A stretch of DNA of 64,000 bases from Maylandia zebra (lineage: Eukaryota > Chordata > Actinopteri > Cichliformes > Cichlidae): assembly GCF_041146795.1 (NCBI RefSeq), contig NC_135170.1:8141533-8205532 (forward strand). The letters run 5' to 3'. The notes below the pieces were generated by a model. It had not been told where the DNA came from. It saw only the letters and a program-made list of their open reading frames with translations, and searched no databases. The translations under genes and the position numbers were made by a program. Shown piece after piece: positions 32,922 through 45,589 of the stretch (positions are counted from its first letter, which is position 1; the number at the start of each line of letters is the position of its first letter).

Positions 32922-35018
32922 CTATTGAGTACTGCTCTTCACTTTGGCCACGAATTTTTTCTCCTTCACCCTCCTGTTCTGGAACCAGATGGTAATCTGT
33001 CGCTCTGACAGGTTGGTCACGGCCGAAATCTTTCTCCTCTTGTCCTTTGTGATGAACTTGTTGGCTGCGTACTCTTTCTCTAGCTCTTTGAGCTGGACCT
33101 TGGTGTAAGGTATCCGTTTCTTCCTGCCTCGGCGGAAAGACAAGCTGTCGTTCTGGTGCGCCACCACATCTGTCAAAGAGAAAAAGCCAGTCTGAAGGTG
33201 ATGGGCTGCACACACCATGATACATTTTCAAGCTCTACACTCCACGATTGCTGTAATAGTGTAAGTGCCGATAAAATATTTGTCGAGCACAATTTAGCAT
33301 CTTTAAGGAAGTGAACGGGAACTTTATGTTTCGATCGGACTGGATACAATCCTGCGAGGCAGACGGGAAACGAATATCTGCTGTCTGGGTTAAGTTCAAA
33401 TTGACCTACAAAAAATGGCGTCTTTAAACACAGTGCACGCATCTATTCTACTCCACATAGACTGTCACAAGGACAGCATTTTGTGTCTTCTCTTGACTTT
33501 GTGTTTACAGTGTTTTTAGTTTAATTCTACATTTGTGCGATGTGTGTGTTAAATAAAGAGAGAAGTGGAGTGGGCGTTAGGGTTTTTCCTGTTCACTGTG
33601 AATATTGGGCCAAGAGGATTAATTATTTCCATCATTATTATTGAATTAATTACAATGTTAATAATGAAAGTAAATTTTCCTGTTTATTTAATTTATTTAT
33701 TCATTCATTAATTTTAGCAGTGGCAGCAGAGTAACATGTCTCTCATCATAATAACCATTATGATAACCATTAAATTAACTGGAAGGCCCCAGCAATAAAA
33801 TGATTATCTCACTTGGTTAATAAACGATATTGAACGAAACACCAAAATGTTTTTCACTCTGCACCAAGAGATGGCAATGCAAGGCTCATTTCTAAGTTAG
33901 AGTCTGCAACATGTTGGTATTTTCACAATATCAAGGATCCAATCAACATGACGTTAATTTTCACTTGTACGTGACGCCCTAAACTAGATGGGGATTCAAG
34001 GGCAGTGATTAACCTCAGCCATCACAAACCTCAAGCACATTATTGCCTTGCTTTTGCAAAGAAACTCGATGCATTAACCGCCTAATTTTAGTCCAAATTT
34101 ATGAAGACGATAATTTACTATCGGAGCAAATTAATCATCCGAGATGTTTTTTGTTTTAACAAATGTCAATCCTTTAATTTCTTAATTGTTATTAAATGTA
34201 ATTTTTATTAAATAAATATGTTCAGTTGCGTCATAGTTACAAAAAATCTGTTAGAGTTCTGTTTAACTGTTTTAAAATCGTTATTATGAACCTTGAAAGC
34301 AGCAGTACTCACCAGCAAGAGCGGACTTCCAGAGGTGGCCGGCCTGTCCCTGATCTTTGGAGCAGTACATCTGTCCTCCCCAGGCGTTGGTCAGAGCCCA
34401 GGGCTGGTAGCTGTCCATGGGCAGCAGTGTGTCATGGCGCGGTTCCCCGGTGCCGAGCGTTTGGACCACCGACACATCCAGGTAGCTGGCCATCGACTGG
34501 TATGGGCTGGCATAGCCATGGTAAAAGGCGAACTCCTTGGCCCGGTGGTTCGGATATTCGTCTGAGCTCACTGTTGTGTCCATGTACTGTGAGCTGAGAG
34601 CGGCTCCGGCCGCTTGTGTACAGGACTTAAGAGGAGCCCGACCCATCCTGCATGGGTAGTAGCCGTTACCAAAGTAGCTGTAGGGTAATGCGGTTGCGGC
34701 CGACGAGTTCTGGTGCGGCACAGCCGCACATTGCTTCCCCGAAGAGGCAGCGGTCTCACCGGAGCCTGAAGCGGACACATCCATTGTGGAATACCCACCT
34801 GAAGAGTGCACCAAGCTGGACGGGTGGCCACCCAGAGCAGCGGCGGCCGCCGAATGTGCCATGATGTTGCGGCACTGGCTTGCTGCAGTGGCAGCGGCAA
34901 AGTTGCCGCTACCTACCAGCCCCTCCATGTTCTTGTTCAACTCGTCCACGTTGTTGTCATACACAAACATTACCGTTTCCACTGGCCAGCGAGGATTGAG
35001 TACTAAAGAGGCTGTCAT
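32922..35018 (-). CDS. hoxa13b: Homeobox protein Hox-A13 (hoxa13b favoured)
   Basis: A posterior Hox transcription factor of limb/fin, hindgut and urogenital patterning. Exon 1 runs 35018-34313 and exon 2 33169-32922. The 1143-bp intron begins GTGAGT and ends TTTGACAG, and the codon for Asp236 is split across it. The spliced CDS is 954 nt and encodes 317 residues. The start is the ATG of [18 protein letters not shown], the conserved Hox-A13 N-terminus. Conserved blocks include [58 protein letters not shown] and HLWKSALA. The homeodomain is about residues 250-309 ([20 protein letters not shown] ... [17 protein letters not shown]) with Trp48, Phe49 and Asn51 intact. There is one alanine-rich stretch but no long polyalanine tract. 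Paralogue b rather than a rests on my memory of fish sequences ([26 protein letters not shown]). No frameshift or stop. Confidence 0.93.
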
Positions 35019-35606
35019 ATGCCCACCCTTCCCCGTTTTGGCCTTCGTGTGCCTCAGACTCCGTCCGTTCCTGGCGCTAAGCTGCTACATTTGCTGAATG
35101 AGGCTGATCACTGGCGCTCACTACACATACATACATATACACACACAAATACAAACACACAAACGCAGCTCAAGAAATGTACTTGTACAGCACTATCATA
35201 GCACGGTATGCTGCTTTGTTGGAGTGACGGCGTGTCATTCGGTAGCAAAGACTCCCACTAACCGGCCGGATCTCCACTTACATCCCAGCCGCAGCCTTGA
35301 CGCAACAAGCCCCCTGGACCAAGAAGTAAGGGGAGCATAACTATTGGATGAGACAGGGTGATCACGTGATGGGACAAGCGCAAAAAGAAGAGTAGAAGAG
35401 ACTAGTTGAGGACTGTCAGTGAGAGGAGGGAAAAAGCATTTTATGAGTTTCCAGCTGTGATATGAGAAGGGAATGAGCAGATTCGCTTTAGCTTACTGTA
35501 GTTTGGTTTACTTTAGTTTGTCTCTGCAGCTGCCTTTGCGTCAGACTCAAGTCTGTGATGTGATGTTCTCTGGTCGATACTAAGAGTGACATTACCTTAG
35601 TCTGCC

Positions 35607-35613
35607 TAAAAAC

Positions 35614-35671
<58 letters not shown>
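35607..35671 (+). repeat. (GAAA)n microsatellite
   Basis: About 16 tandem AAGA/GAAA units, roughly 600 bp upstream of the hoxa13 start codon. Confidence 0.95.
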
Positions 35672-35672
<1 letters not shown>

Positions 35673-35868
35673 CAATGAAAATAAATCACTCGACCAACTT
35701 CTTTTGTGTCGTGCATAAAAGTACGTGGTGCAAATGGACTCGCCAATATCTGAAATCGACTCGCCAATATCTGAACTGACCGTTTAGATAATCACTTTTT
35801 CAATAACTATACTCTCCATTCTACACTAACAGCACACCTGAACCACAAGAAACAAAAATGTAAACTAT

Positions 35869-35910
35869 AAAGTGTATAAGTTTCAAACTGATTTGAAACT
35901 TATACACTTT
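35869..35910. repeat. Perfect 19-bp hairpin with 4-nt loop
   Basis: AAAGTGTATAAGTTTCAAA, loop CTGA, then the exact reverse complement. It lies about 850 bp upstream of the hoxa13 start codon. Confidence 0.95.
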
Positions 35911-36924
35911 CAGAGAAACTGAAATTTTGTTGTGTAAATGTTATTTATTTATTCAATATTTATTCTTCTTTTAATATGGAACTCCAGATGCTCAGTTTTA
36001 TACAGATGTGAACACATTTAAAATCGGTGCTTCTCAAATGCATGAAAAACGTATTATTAATTTATCATTACCGTGAATGTTTTCAAGCCTTCAAAAGCAA
36101 AGTTTGGCTATTAAAATAAGTGCACCCACTGGAACATTTCTCCACCTAGTCAAAAACCAGGTTTTAGTTTAACTCGCTCTCAGTCGTTCTGACTAAAGTA
36201 AACGTTAAGGAGATTTATGGAAGGATTTTGGAGTTCTTAAAACTTGAGAAAAACGGCTTTGGTTGAAAGTGTCTCAGAAAGGTTTCCGCGGCACTCAAGG
36301 GCCGTTATATTAAGAAACAATTTCACTACGGGGAAGTTATTGTTCTCATTTTTTATAGGAGACGGGAACTTAGTCTGCGCTTGGTTTGAAATTAATCCTT
36401 CTGATGCTCCTCTATAGTGTAATTGAAATTACTGTAATTATTTTTATTTTGAATCACTCCATGTGCCGTATACATGAAGGCTAAATAAGCCGTAAGTGAG
36501 AAATTAGTGAATTTCCTAAAGGTTATTAATGAACATGAAGACATGGAAAAGAAATGGTTGGTCAATGAAATACTGCAGACAGGAACCATTATTTTGCTTC
36601 AATACATGTTTTATCTCTGGCCTGCAATGAACCTATATGACTACTTCTTCTGCAAATAATTTAAAAGGAAACTTAAAGATTAAGCATTTTTTCTGTTTTT
36701 TATTCATTCTAGAATAATTTTGTTCAAGTTCATTATCTACAGAAAGCAGATCTAAAGAGAAATGTGGTGGGTAAAATAAACTCCTTACACATTACCATGA
36801 GCTCTTAACCCGAAGCTTCCAGCTTAAAAGCGTAGGGCCACTCATTTGAGTTCACTGGATTTTCATCATTTTCACCAGGGAGTCCGCCATTAGGCGCATA
36901 TACGGTGGGGAAGTTCACTTTTAC

Positions 36925-39900
36925 GTGTGCCGCAGAATTAATCCGAACACGTTAATATCAGACTTTGTTTTCAGTAACATTACAGTGACAGACTTTAGGA
37001 TCACGTGTAAAGCCAACAGCCTGTACAATGTGAAGAATGCGGAAGTTTACTTCTCACCAAGCTACATAAAGAGGAAATACGTATCCAGATCAAGTCTTTG
37101 TTTGAGCTTTGTGGTCATAGAACAGTGGCTGGATCCGTACAGTATAAAGAAATAAGCCGTTATAATGGACTTTAAATAAATAAAATATAATAATCTGTGC
37201 AATCATTTAAATGTTTTGAAATGTATTAGAATTCAAAATTAGCAACACAAGCTGAATGTAAAACTTGTATCTAAAATATATTCTTACACATGTAACCATC
37301 ACGGTGTTTATTCCAGCTCACTATCAGGTGAACTCGAATAAACACTATTATATTTAATATTTATATAGCGCTTTTATACTAAAAGTGAGCACTTGAAGCG
37401 TTTTTCTTACTCAAGGTCTCAATCAAGCATTCACACAAGTGCTTTTTTCTATGCATGAACACTTTTAAAGTAATGTTCATACACTCGGATGGCTGCAACT
37501 TGCTCACAGACACTTCTACATGCAGGTTGGGGAAACCAGTAGACGACCGGCTAAACCTCCTGTCCAATCCTCACTTGCCGTCACAATATGACTATACTAT
37601 CACAATATCAAAACAAGGAAAGAAAATATTCGTTTTAATTCTATATTTTTGTTGTAATATCTTTAATTGTTATTGACAGTTATATAAACATTTCGCTGTG
37701 CAATAGTTCTGTGTATGTGACAAATACAATCTTAAATCTTGAAGCTGCCAATGAATAAATAAATAAATAAATAAATATTCACAATATTGCCATCAGTTAT
37801 ATTCATATGCAACATTTATTTTCCTTGTGTTGTTTTAAAGCAAATGAATAAGTCTGAAAATACAAGTGAATGGGGCGCCAGTATGATAAATTTACACAGT
37901 TAACATTAAGTCCATGATAAGCATAATATCTATAATTGTTATTCTGAAATATCACCAATATAGTCCGTAAACATTATTGATAGGATATTTTTAAATTTCT
38001 ATTCCTAAATAATTTAAAAATAATATTTTTTATCAACATAAGGAAAATTAATCTCCCATGTTAGTTTGGCATTTATTTTACTTATTTCCAATTTATTCTG
38101 ACGAGGAATCAGTAGATTGCGAGGTTGAGGGTTTATTTTTAAATTAAAATAATATTTTGTATTTTGCCCAACAAAGTAGAAAGCTTAAAAATGCTTCAGT
38201 AGACATAGTCCTTTAGAAATGAAAGGAAATAAACAGCTCAGTGGTGACGTAAATGCAGATGAATCACCTGCTCAAATCGACGCTATTGCTTTGTATAGCT
38301 GAAGTCTTCTGTTCAAAAATATTCAAACCTTGCAGCGTGGCCTATTGCAGACAAGACTTCACAAACAAACCACCCAGACAGTACGACTCTAACCCACAGT
38401 GTGGTCTGCTGTTGGTGGGGGTGTCAAATGTCAGACCGCCCCCGAAGGTCAAGGTCAAGTTTAACGTGAAAGGTGGGTGGGTTGGGGGGTTACAGCCAGA
38501 AAGACAGACATATTGTAATGAGTTCAACTTCAAGTTCAAGACCACCGCACACCTTGAAACTCACTCTCTCTGTCTGCGTGTGCTTGTGTGTCACCATGGT
38601 TGTGTTCAAAATTGCTTAGATGATGCCACGCACGGATGAGGCCCAATGTTACCACTATAACCGGTATGGAGTTAAATCAGCAGACTGCAATTCACTCAAA
38701 ATGAATCGTGAATAAAAAATAAAACCATTCTCAATAACATAGAAGTCAACAGACTCACAGAGAGACTGAAAAGTCGTTTCTGAAAATAATAATAATAATA
38801 ATAATATTTTCACTTTCAAATACACAGCGCTATGAGGATAGTACACTTTATTTCAAGCCTGAATCGTCCTCTGGTCTTCGTCAGGGCATTTTGTCATGTA
38901 TGTATTTTCCCTTTTTAATCTAAATACAGTCTATAGACAAATAAAGCTAATACATCATTTATTTTAGAAAAAGAAAATGTTGTGTCGTATTCATTGATAC
39001 ATTTCATTAGTTTCCTAGGCTAACCCTATTTCTCTGGGCCACTGTGAAATTACTAAAACATTCCCAGTCTCATTTTCCCCATATTTCTGCAATCCATGAA
39101 TCGAAATCAGCGGTATAGGTTATAAAATGTCATACAGTAAGTGAGAGATGGAATTTAACGGCTAAAGCAAGCATAAACTGATATATTTTATTTTAAGAAA
39201 TTTACACGGTAGGTACGTGGGATGTTCTACCTCCTGAACTACGGGAGTGGTTCCTGCCACAAGGGTGGCTGGCACCCAAAAGGTAGAACATGTCAGTTAT
39301 TACTCGGAAGATTTGTGGTTTGATTCCTAACCGCTTCAGTCTGCATAACTTAGAAACAAACCCCAAGTTGCTCTCCGCTGTATCCATCAATCAGAATGGG
39401 TTAATTGAACACGATTTGAGCGCTCAGGTAGAGCAGGAAAGCGCTATAAGAAGCAGGGCATATAAATATTGGAAAACGTAACATCAAAAGAAAATAGAGC
39501 CGACTACGCGTTCCCCAGAAACGTTACAAACTGTACGTGTCAAATTATATCTGCGTCGACTTAATCATGTTTTAATGTTTTGATTTCATTTGGTGATAGT
39601 TATAGGTTAATTACAACCGATTAGTCTGCGCAAAAAAGAATTAAATAAATACACATCTAAATGTCCTGTTTTTACCCTCATAAAGGCCAGTGGAACGGTT
39701 TCACAGGTCTTCTAGCATTTACTTTTAGAAATCCCGCGAATGTAAAAATATCGTATATGCTATATCAGTTATTTCATTTGATGACTTAGTACAATAGACT
39801 TAGATTAAACGTATAAAATCACCCTGCCTAATAGAAAATAATAAATTTATATAGGGGTTTAGGGTTGCAGGACTATAATATAATAGAATATATTAAGCTG

Positions 39901-40714
39901 GAAAAAAAATGGTATTACAACATTGGACACATTTTAGAATGTTAAGATGAGAACAAAACTGGTTTCATACAGTATTATGTACTTCTCCCTTTGGCTTTCT
40001 GTGTAATAAATTGTGAAAAAGACGGTTGCGCAGATCGATCCTGGTGCTTTTACGTGGTCTTGTCTTATTCTCCATCTTGAGCAAACTCTTGAAGGTTATC
40101 ATTGCATTGCAGGTTTGTTTCAGTTTAAAGAACTGCATCCATTGTAATTTCACAGTGCATCCAGGCTTGATGCAAATGCAGTAAACAAGGAACATTTGCA
40201 GCCTGACAATATGGATTGAAGTATGAAAAACGCGCCGGTTTCATAACACAATACCACTTCCGGCTTTCTTTTAGGTTACCTGATCCCAAAAAAGAAAAAG
40301 AAAAAAGTCTGAGCTGTCACCTAATTGACATGACCTGTCCAAAGTTCAAATTTATTCCAAAGGTGCCGTGGCTGAAAGTAATTCGTTATCCAGACTTTGT
40401 CTTTAACTTCATTAGACTTAATGTCACTCATCTAAATTTAATTCAGCAATTTACATCCGATAAAAAGCCGTAAGAGCTTCAGTAGAATAATGGAAGGAAA
40501 GTTGCCAGGCAGTGGCTGTAATCTTTACACTAAATTTCCAATAATGTTAGTTACATTTATACCTCTAGTTTTATAAAGATATATTTAGAAAATATATGCT
40601 GTATAGTCAATATATCGAACTAATTACTTACTATGGTATAAGTTATTAATTAAAGTACCGGTATATACAATAGTGTAGAGGAACTAGGTCAAGCATAATG
40701 CTGTAGTATTTTTT
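36925..40714. other. No gene recognised; non-coding region 5' of hoxa13
   Basis: Several short open frames (36925-37155, 38253-38639 on plus) lack recognisable domains or splice context. Low-complexity AATA and AAT tracts occur at about 37757-37777 and 38787-38804. At 39222-39291 an 11-bp inverted repeat (ATGTTCTACCT) encloses a 48-nt loop. No evx or other homeobox gene seen. Confidence 0.45.
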
Positions 40715-40930
40715 TATTTAGTATTTATTTATTTATTGTCATTGTCAAGAACAATGAAATTGCGTTTGGGGCTTCCATACAACCCCCAAAAAAGAAGAAA
40801 ATAATAAATACCCCTTAGAACCCAAGTGTACATATTTAACCCAGTGTGACTCCAATGCAATAAGACAATCCTTAGCAATAATGTTCGTAGAAATTCAGAC
40901 AAAGACCTGAGAAACATGACAAAATACAAC
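40715..40930 (-). repeat. LINE 3'-end fragment
   Basis: On the minus strand it ends CAATTTCATTGTTCTTGACA then ATGACAATAAATAAATA, a typical teleost LINE 3' end with short tail repeats. Confidence 0.55.
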
Positions 40931-42394
40931 AATGCAACCCATTCAATATTATTGTACTGTGAGATATGATATCAGATATGATAGTTATCTATTTAAGAAA
41001 GAAAGTATCTACGATTAATCACATGAATGTGTGAATATATTATATTTGTAGGAAGTGTATAAAATACCATGCAATCAACATATTTAGCTGATTGTATGTA
41101 GCTTATTTAAACATTCCTGAGTTTAGCTGCACCAGTCAGCAGTGTTTCAAATTTTACCTTTTTTACCTTTTTTATAATCTTCATGTTTAATTCAGCAGTA
41201 AAAACATATTAAATCATTAGGGTATTCAGTATTGATATAAAATCCTCGAACTTTATTTCAAATATGACTTCACACACAAACATTTAAATACACTATGGAA
41301 TAGCATTGTTAAATAAAGAGTGTAAAGGTAATTTTGTACACACTTTGAAAACCTCCATTCACAAAATGGACAACTTGGTCCTCTAAAGAGCAATATACAA
41401 TCTTGAAAAATTATAGTAAGTTAAAATTATAAATTAAGCTACATAGTAGAATAAAGTTTTCAACACCCTATTAACTGCAGTCATGATATGTATTAACTCA
41501 AAAAATAACCTGATTTGAGCCAGTTTAACTCACTGTATGCCACAGGTCTAGATCTATGGAATCCAAGCTGTGGCCCTCTTCCCCTGCTCTCCCTATGGTC
41601 TTAGTGGAAGGTTGGCTGTCAAGAAGCCATTATTGAGGAAAGGAAACAGGGTGAAAGGGGTTAGGTGTGAGAAATTACACAAGAAATGGACTAAACATCA
41701 GTGCCAGCAGGTCTGATGGAGTGATTAATGTAAATTTGACATTTTGTATCAAATCATCAGGATGTACAGAGGAAGTCAGGGGAGAGGTACATCAGTGAGT
41801 GGCCACAGGAATCTGAAAGGGTTGTTTTCACACCTGCGGTGTTGAACTTCTTTAAACTCCGGTCTGGTTTGTTTCCACCCTGGCTGCAGTTCACTTGAGC
41901 AGATGTAAGCCTAGTAATCAAACTTGGGTGCCAACCAAAAACTGCTTTGAAGGAGGTGGTATAATGAACTGTAGTGTGGTTAATTTCAATTCAATTTTAA
42001 TTATACAGGGCCATATCACAACAGCAGTCACCTTAAGGCATTTCTTGTAATCCGGACTGTACAAAAATTAATTTTATGACTTTAGACTTGAAAAAAATGT
42101 TCTAAGACTTGTGACTTGACTTGGACTTTTACACCAATGACTTGGGACTTAAATTGGATATGAACCTGTTTACTTGAAAAGACTTGATATTTTACCCCAA
42201 ATATTAAATTTAAAACATATATTATATAAAAAGTGCGTACCATTAATTCATTTAATTCATTCTTACCACACTCCGTATGTATGTGTGCAATGACTGTAGC
42301 ACAGCCAATCAAATAAACTAGATTAAAAAAACAACAAAAAAACATTTCAGACAAAATTTTGGCCAGTAAGGGCGGCGGGGGGGGGGGGGTACAT
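40931..42394. other. No gene; short LINE-tail scrap
   Basis: Mostly unrecognised AT-rich DNA. At about 41986-42040, TTCAATTCAATTTTAATTAT then ACAG resembles the 3' end repeat also seen near 51115. A poly-G run lies at about 42374-42390. Confidence 0.4.
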
Positions 42395-43610
42395 AAATTC
42401 AAATTCAAATTCAAATTTTATTTGTCACGTACACAGTCATACACAGTACGATATGTAGTGAAATGCTTGGACAACGGCTCGTGACCTAAAGAAAACAAAA
42501 AAGGAAAGGGCTATGAATAAGATAGGAAATAAATATGAAAAATTAAAAAGGGTAAATTTAACTAGGAAGGGATAAAATATAAATTAAGGTTAAAAATGAA
42601 ATAACTGTACAACACAAATTAGAATGAAGGGTAAATTTAACTGGGAAAGAATAAGATACAATATATAAATTAAAGTTGAAAATAAAATAACTGTACAACA
42701 AAATACACAATATAGAACTATATAAGAATGTATGAAGAAATATAAATAAATATATACACAATAACAGCAGCTGTACAAGTATTAACTGGAAATGGAGAAT
42801 GTAGTGACCAGTGTTGTGCAATCCACATTATGTCTTGTGCAGTGCAAATATGCTTAAAGTGATTTAAGTGATGAAGTGAAAACAATGTCCAGAATGTCCA
42901 GTGTGTGTGTAAGAACTATATGTGTGGGTCAGTACTGTGTGGTGGTGTGATTGAGAGACCGTATCGCCTGCGGGAAGAAGCTCCTCCTCAGTCTCTCTGT
43001 GTTGGTCTTCAGGGAGCGGAATCGCTTTCCTGATCTCAACAGAGAGAACAGTCTGTTGTTGGGATGGCTGTGGTCCTTCACGATCTTCCTGGCCTTGGTC
43101 CAGCACCGCCTGCTGTAGATTGAGTGCAGGTCAGGGAGCTCGGAGCGGATGGTGCGCTCAGCTGACCGCACAACCCTCTGTAGAGCTCGTCTGTCTTGCA
43201 TGGTGCTGTTCCTGAACCAGGTTAAGATGTTTCCCGTCAGGATGCTCTCTATGGTGCACGAGTAAAAGTTCCTGAGCACCTTGGAGGGCAGTTGGAAGTC
43301 TCTCAAGAGTCTGAGGTGGTAGAGATGCTGACGGGCCTTTTTCACCACGGTGTTGATGTGACAGGACCATGACAGGTCCTGCGTGATGTGAACTCCGAGG
43401 TATTTGAAGCTGTCCACTCTCTCCACTGGGCACTCGTTGATGACAGGGGTCTGGCAGTTCCTCTCCTGCTTAGTGCCGAAGTCCACTATCAGCTCCTTTG
43501 TCTTACTGACGTTTAGAAGGAGGTTGTTCCTCTGGCACCAGTTCTCCAGATTCCTAATCTCCTTCAAGTAGGCCGTCTCGTTGTTATCAGAGATCAGGCC
43601 CACTATGAGG
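42395..43610 (-). pseudogene. 5'-truncated LINE, Rex1/CR1-like, RT C-terminal half
   Basis: The minus-strand frame (coding to 42929) begins inside the RT catalytic region at VGLISDNNETAYLKEI. It continues with KTKELIVDFG, VDSFKYLGVHITQDLSW and AERTIRSELPDLHSIYSRRC. The 3' UTR ends in GTGACAAATAAAATTTGAAT with TTGAAT repeats. Truncation at 43608 is the usual result of incomplete reverse transcription. It inserted into hAT transposase-like DNA. Confidence 0.8.
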
Positions 43611-43614
43611 TAGT

Positions 43615-45175
43615 CAACAAAAAACAAAATGCAATATGTAAAACATGCAAGAAGGGAATCACACATGGAGATGGAACAACCTCCAACTTTGTAAGACATT
43701 TGAAGAACAGTCTGTGGTTCTTTTCTGTTGCTACAATGAGATAGCTGACTTAGCTAACATTATCTTATTAGCAAATGTTCTCCCGGGTATGTCAATAATA
43801 TTGTTTGGCTTTAATATATGTGATGTTTTTGTCATGCTATTTTAAATCATTTCAGGAAGTGGGCTCTGAACCTGAAAGACAGTTTCTCACCATCTCTTTC
43901 CCATTATTCAACCCCGCTTGGACTGACAAATATTTATTTTACCATCACGTCAAAATTCAAAACCCACTGTGTTTAATTTGCAATTAGTGCATGGCAGTGT
44001 TTTACTTTTGCATGGCTTTTATCTGGACAGGCCAAATGCAATGTCTGGCCCAGTGAAATTTCTTGGCTTGAAAAACTGGCCCATCTTAGTGTGTAACAGC
44101 CCTGTATTACATGGCCTTTTTCTTCTGTCATTTATGTCAATAAATCACATATAATACTTTGAGTGCTCTTATTGAGTTAGCTGTTGTTTATTTGCAAATG
44201 TCAGTAATTCTTAACAGGGATCTGAAATATTGCTTATTAGAACTGTGACTTTGACTGTCTGAAAACTATGAGGATTTAAGTGTTAGTAGAAACAATTAAA
44301 GTCAAATGCAATTCATTAATGGCTATAATGGAATTTATTATATCAGTTTTCTTAACTCTAGCAGATTTGTGCTGGGCAGTACAGTATGGCTATCTACAGC
44401 AGAAAGCCATCACAAATGCATTATTAAGTGACTTGATTATTGGTTGCAACCTGCCCCTGTCTATTGTGGAAAACAAGCATTTTCGGCACTTTCTGACAGT
44501 AATAGTTTCTGACAAAAACAGTCGTTTCTGACAGCAAATACAGCCCGGTATGAACAATTTTTGATGAACAGTTACATCAAAAATGATGATGATGGTGATC
44601 ATCTTGATGACCCAGAGCTCTGGCACGACTTAACCTTGGAAGATCAGGAAACAGTAGGTGCTGCAATGGCAACAAAACAGCACCTGCAGTGTTTTGCGCA
44701 CACACTTCAGCTGGTGGCGAGAGATGGGTTGTCAAAGACCAAAGTGGCATCTCCCCTTCAAAGATGTGTTTGAAGCTGAATTTTTTAAACAGAAAGTGAT
44801 CCCTGCTGCTGTAATCACAAGACGGAATTCAACACTGAGGCAAGTAAAAGCAGTTCCGCAATGTTAACATCTAAAGTTGTTCTTGAAATGCCTGGGCACA
44901 AGGAGAGTGGAACCTGTTGAAGGAGATGGTAGACATTTTGAAGCCTTTTGGATTTGACATTACATGAGAACACGATCAGTGCCGTTGTTCCATCCGTGCT
45001 GTCCATCAATCACCACCTTGAAAAACTGAAGCCTCAAGTTTGTTTCCTGAATGGTCTGGTCAGGAGTCCCAAGCATCTTTGAACAAAAGATTTTTTGGAA
45101 TTTTTATCAGTGTGCGAATGGCTAGAGCAGAAGATGGGATCACTGCCCCCTTTTCAGATCCAGTGTACCTGGGCA
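43615..45175 (+). pseudogene. hAT transposase relic with BED-like finger
   Basis: At about 43620-43710 the plus strand reads QNAICKTCKKGITHGDGT then SNFVRHLK, a BED zinc-finger pattern (C-x2-C...H-x3-H). At 44675-44770 it reads LQCFAHTLQLVARDGLSKTK, a signature of hAT transposases. The frames between are broken and terminal repeats were not found. Confidence 0.65.
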
Positions 45176-45205
45176 TTTAGTATATCTATATCTATATATA
45201 TGTAT

Positions 45206-45400
45206 TAGTGCTGTTGTGCGCGGTTATGACGTTAACACCATAAGGCAAACCTACGTTAGCGGGATAGCGCAGATTGCGTGGGGCTGGACGGCATCAACAC
45301 GTTAGCGCGGTTAGCTCGTTAACGCATTAGCGCCGTGCAGCCCCACGCACAGGGCGATCCGTACCCGGGGCTTAATGGCGTTAATATAATTTTAGCACTA
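45206..45400. mobile_element. Palindromic hAT MITE (195 bp)
   Basis: The ends are TAGTGCTGTTG and, at the right, ATTTTAGCACTA. Near-matching octamers ATATGTAT / ATATAGAT flank it. The interior holds long inverted words (GCGTGGGGCTG ... CAGCCCCACGC), making a stem-loop. Confidence 0.6.
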
Positions 45401-45589
45401 ATATAGATATACAGAGATTAAACAATAATACTAGTAAAAATAAAATAAAATGAGTAAATAATTAATTAATCAATTAAATAATTAGTTAGTTAATTAATAC
45501 ATTAATTAAGGAATTAATTAATTTAATTAATACAATAATAAAAAGAAATCTACTAAAGCCCACATATAGCACTCCTGAGGATCGGAAAG

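Larger units (their letters stand above)
35019..36924. promoter_or_regulatory. hoxa13 upstream region (promoter and 5' flank)
   Basis: This is the minus-strand 5' flank of hoxa13. The part nearest the gene (35020-35400) is GC-richer than the surroundings and should contain the promoter, but I cannot fix a TATA box or start site. It also holds a (GAAA)n tract at about 35607-35671 and a 19-bp perfect hairpin at 35869-35910. Confidence 0.4.

Noticed and set aside
36925-37155. A small secreted or nuclear protein ORF
   Set aside because: 76 codons with no domain and no supporting context; expected by chance in this length of DNA.
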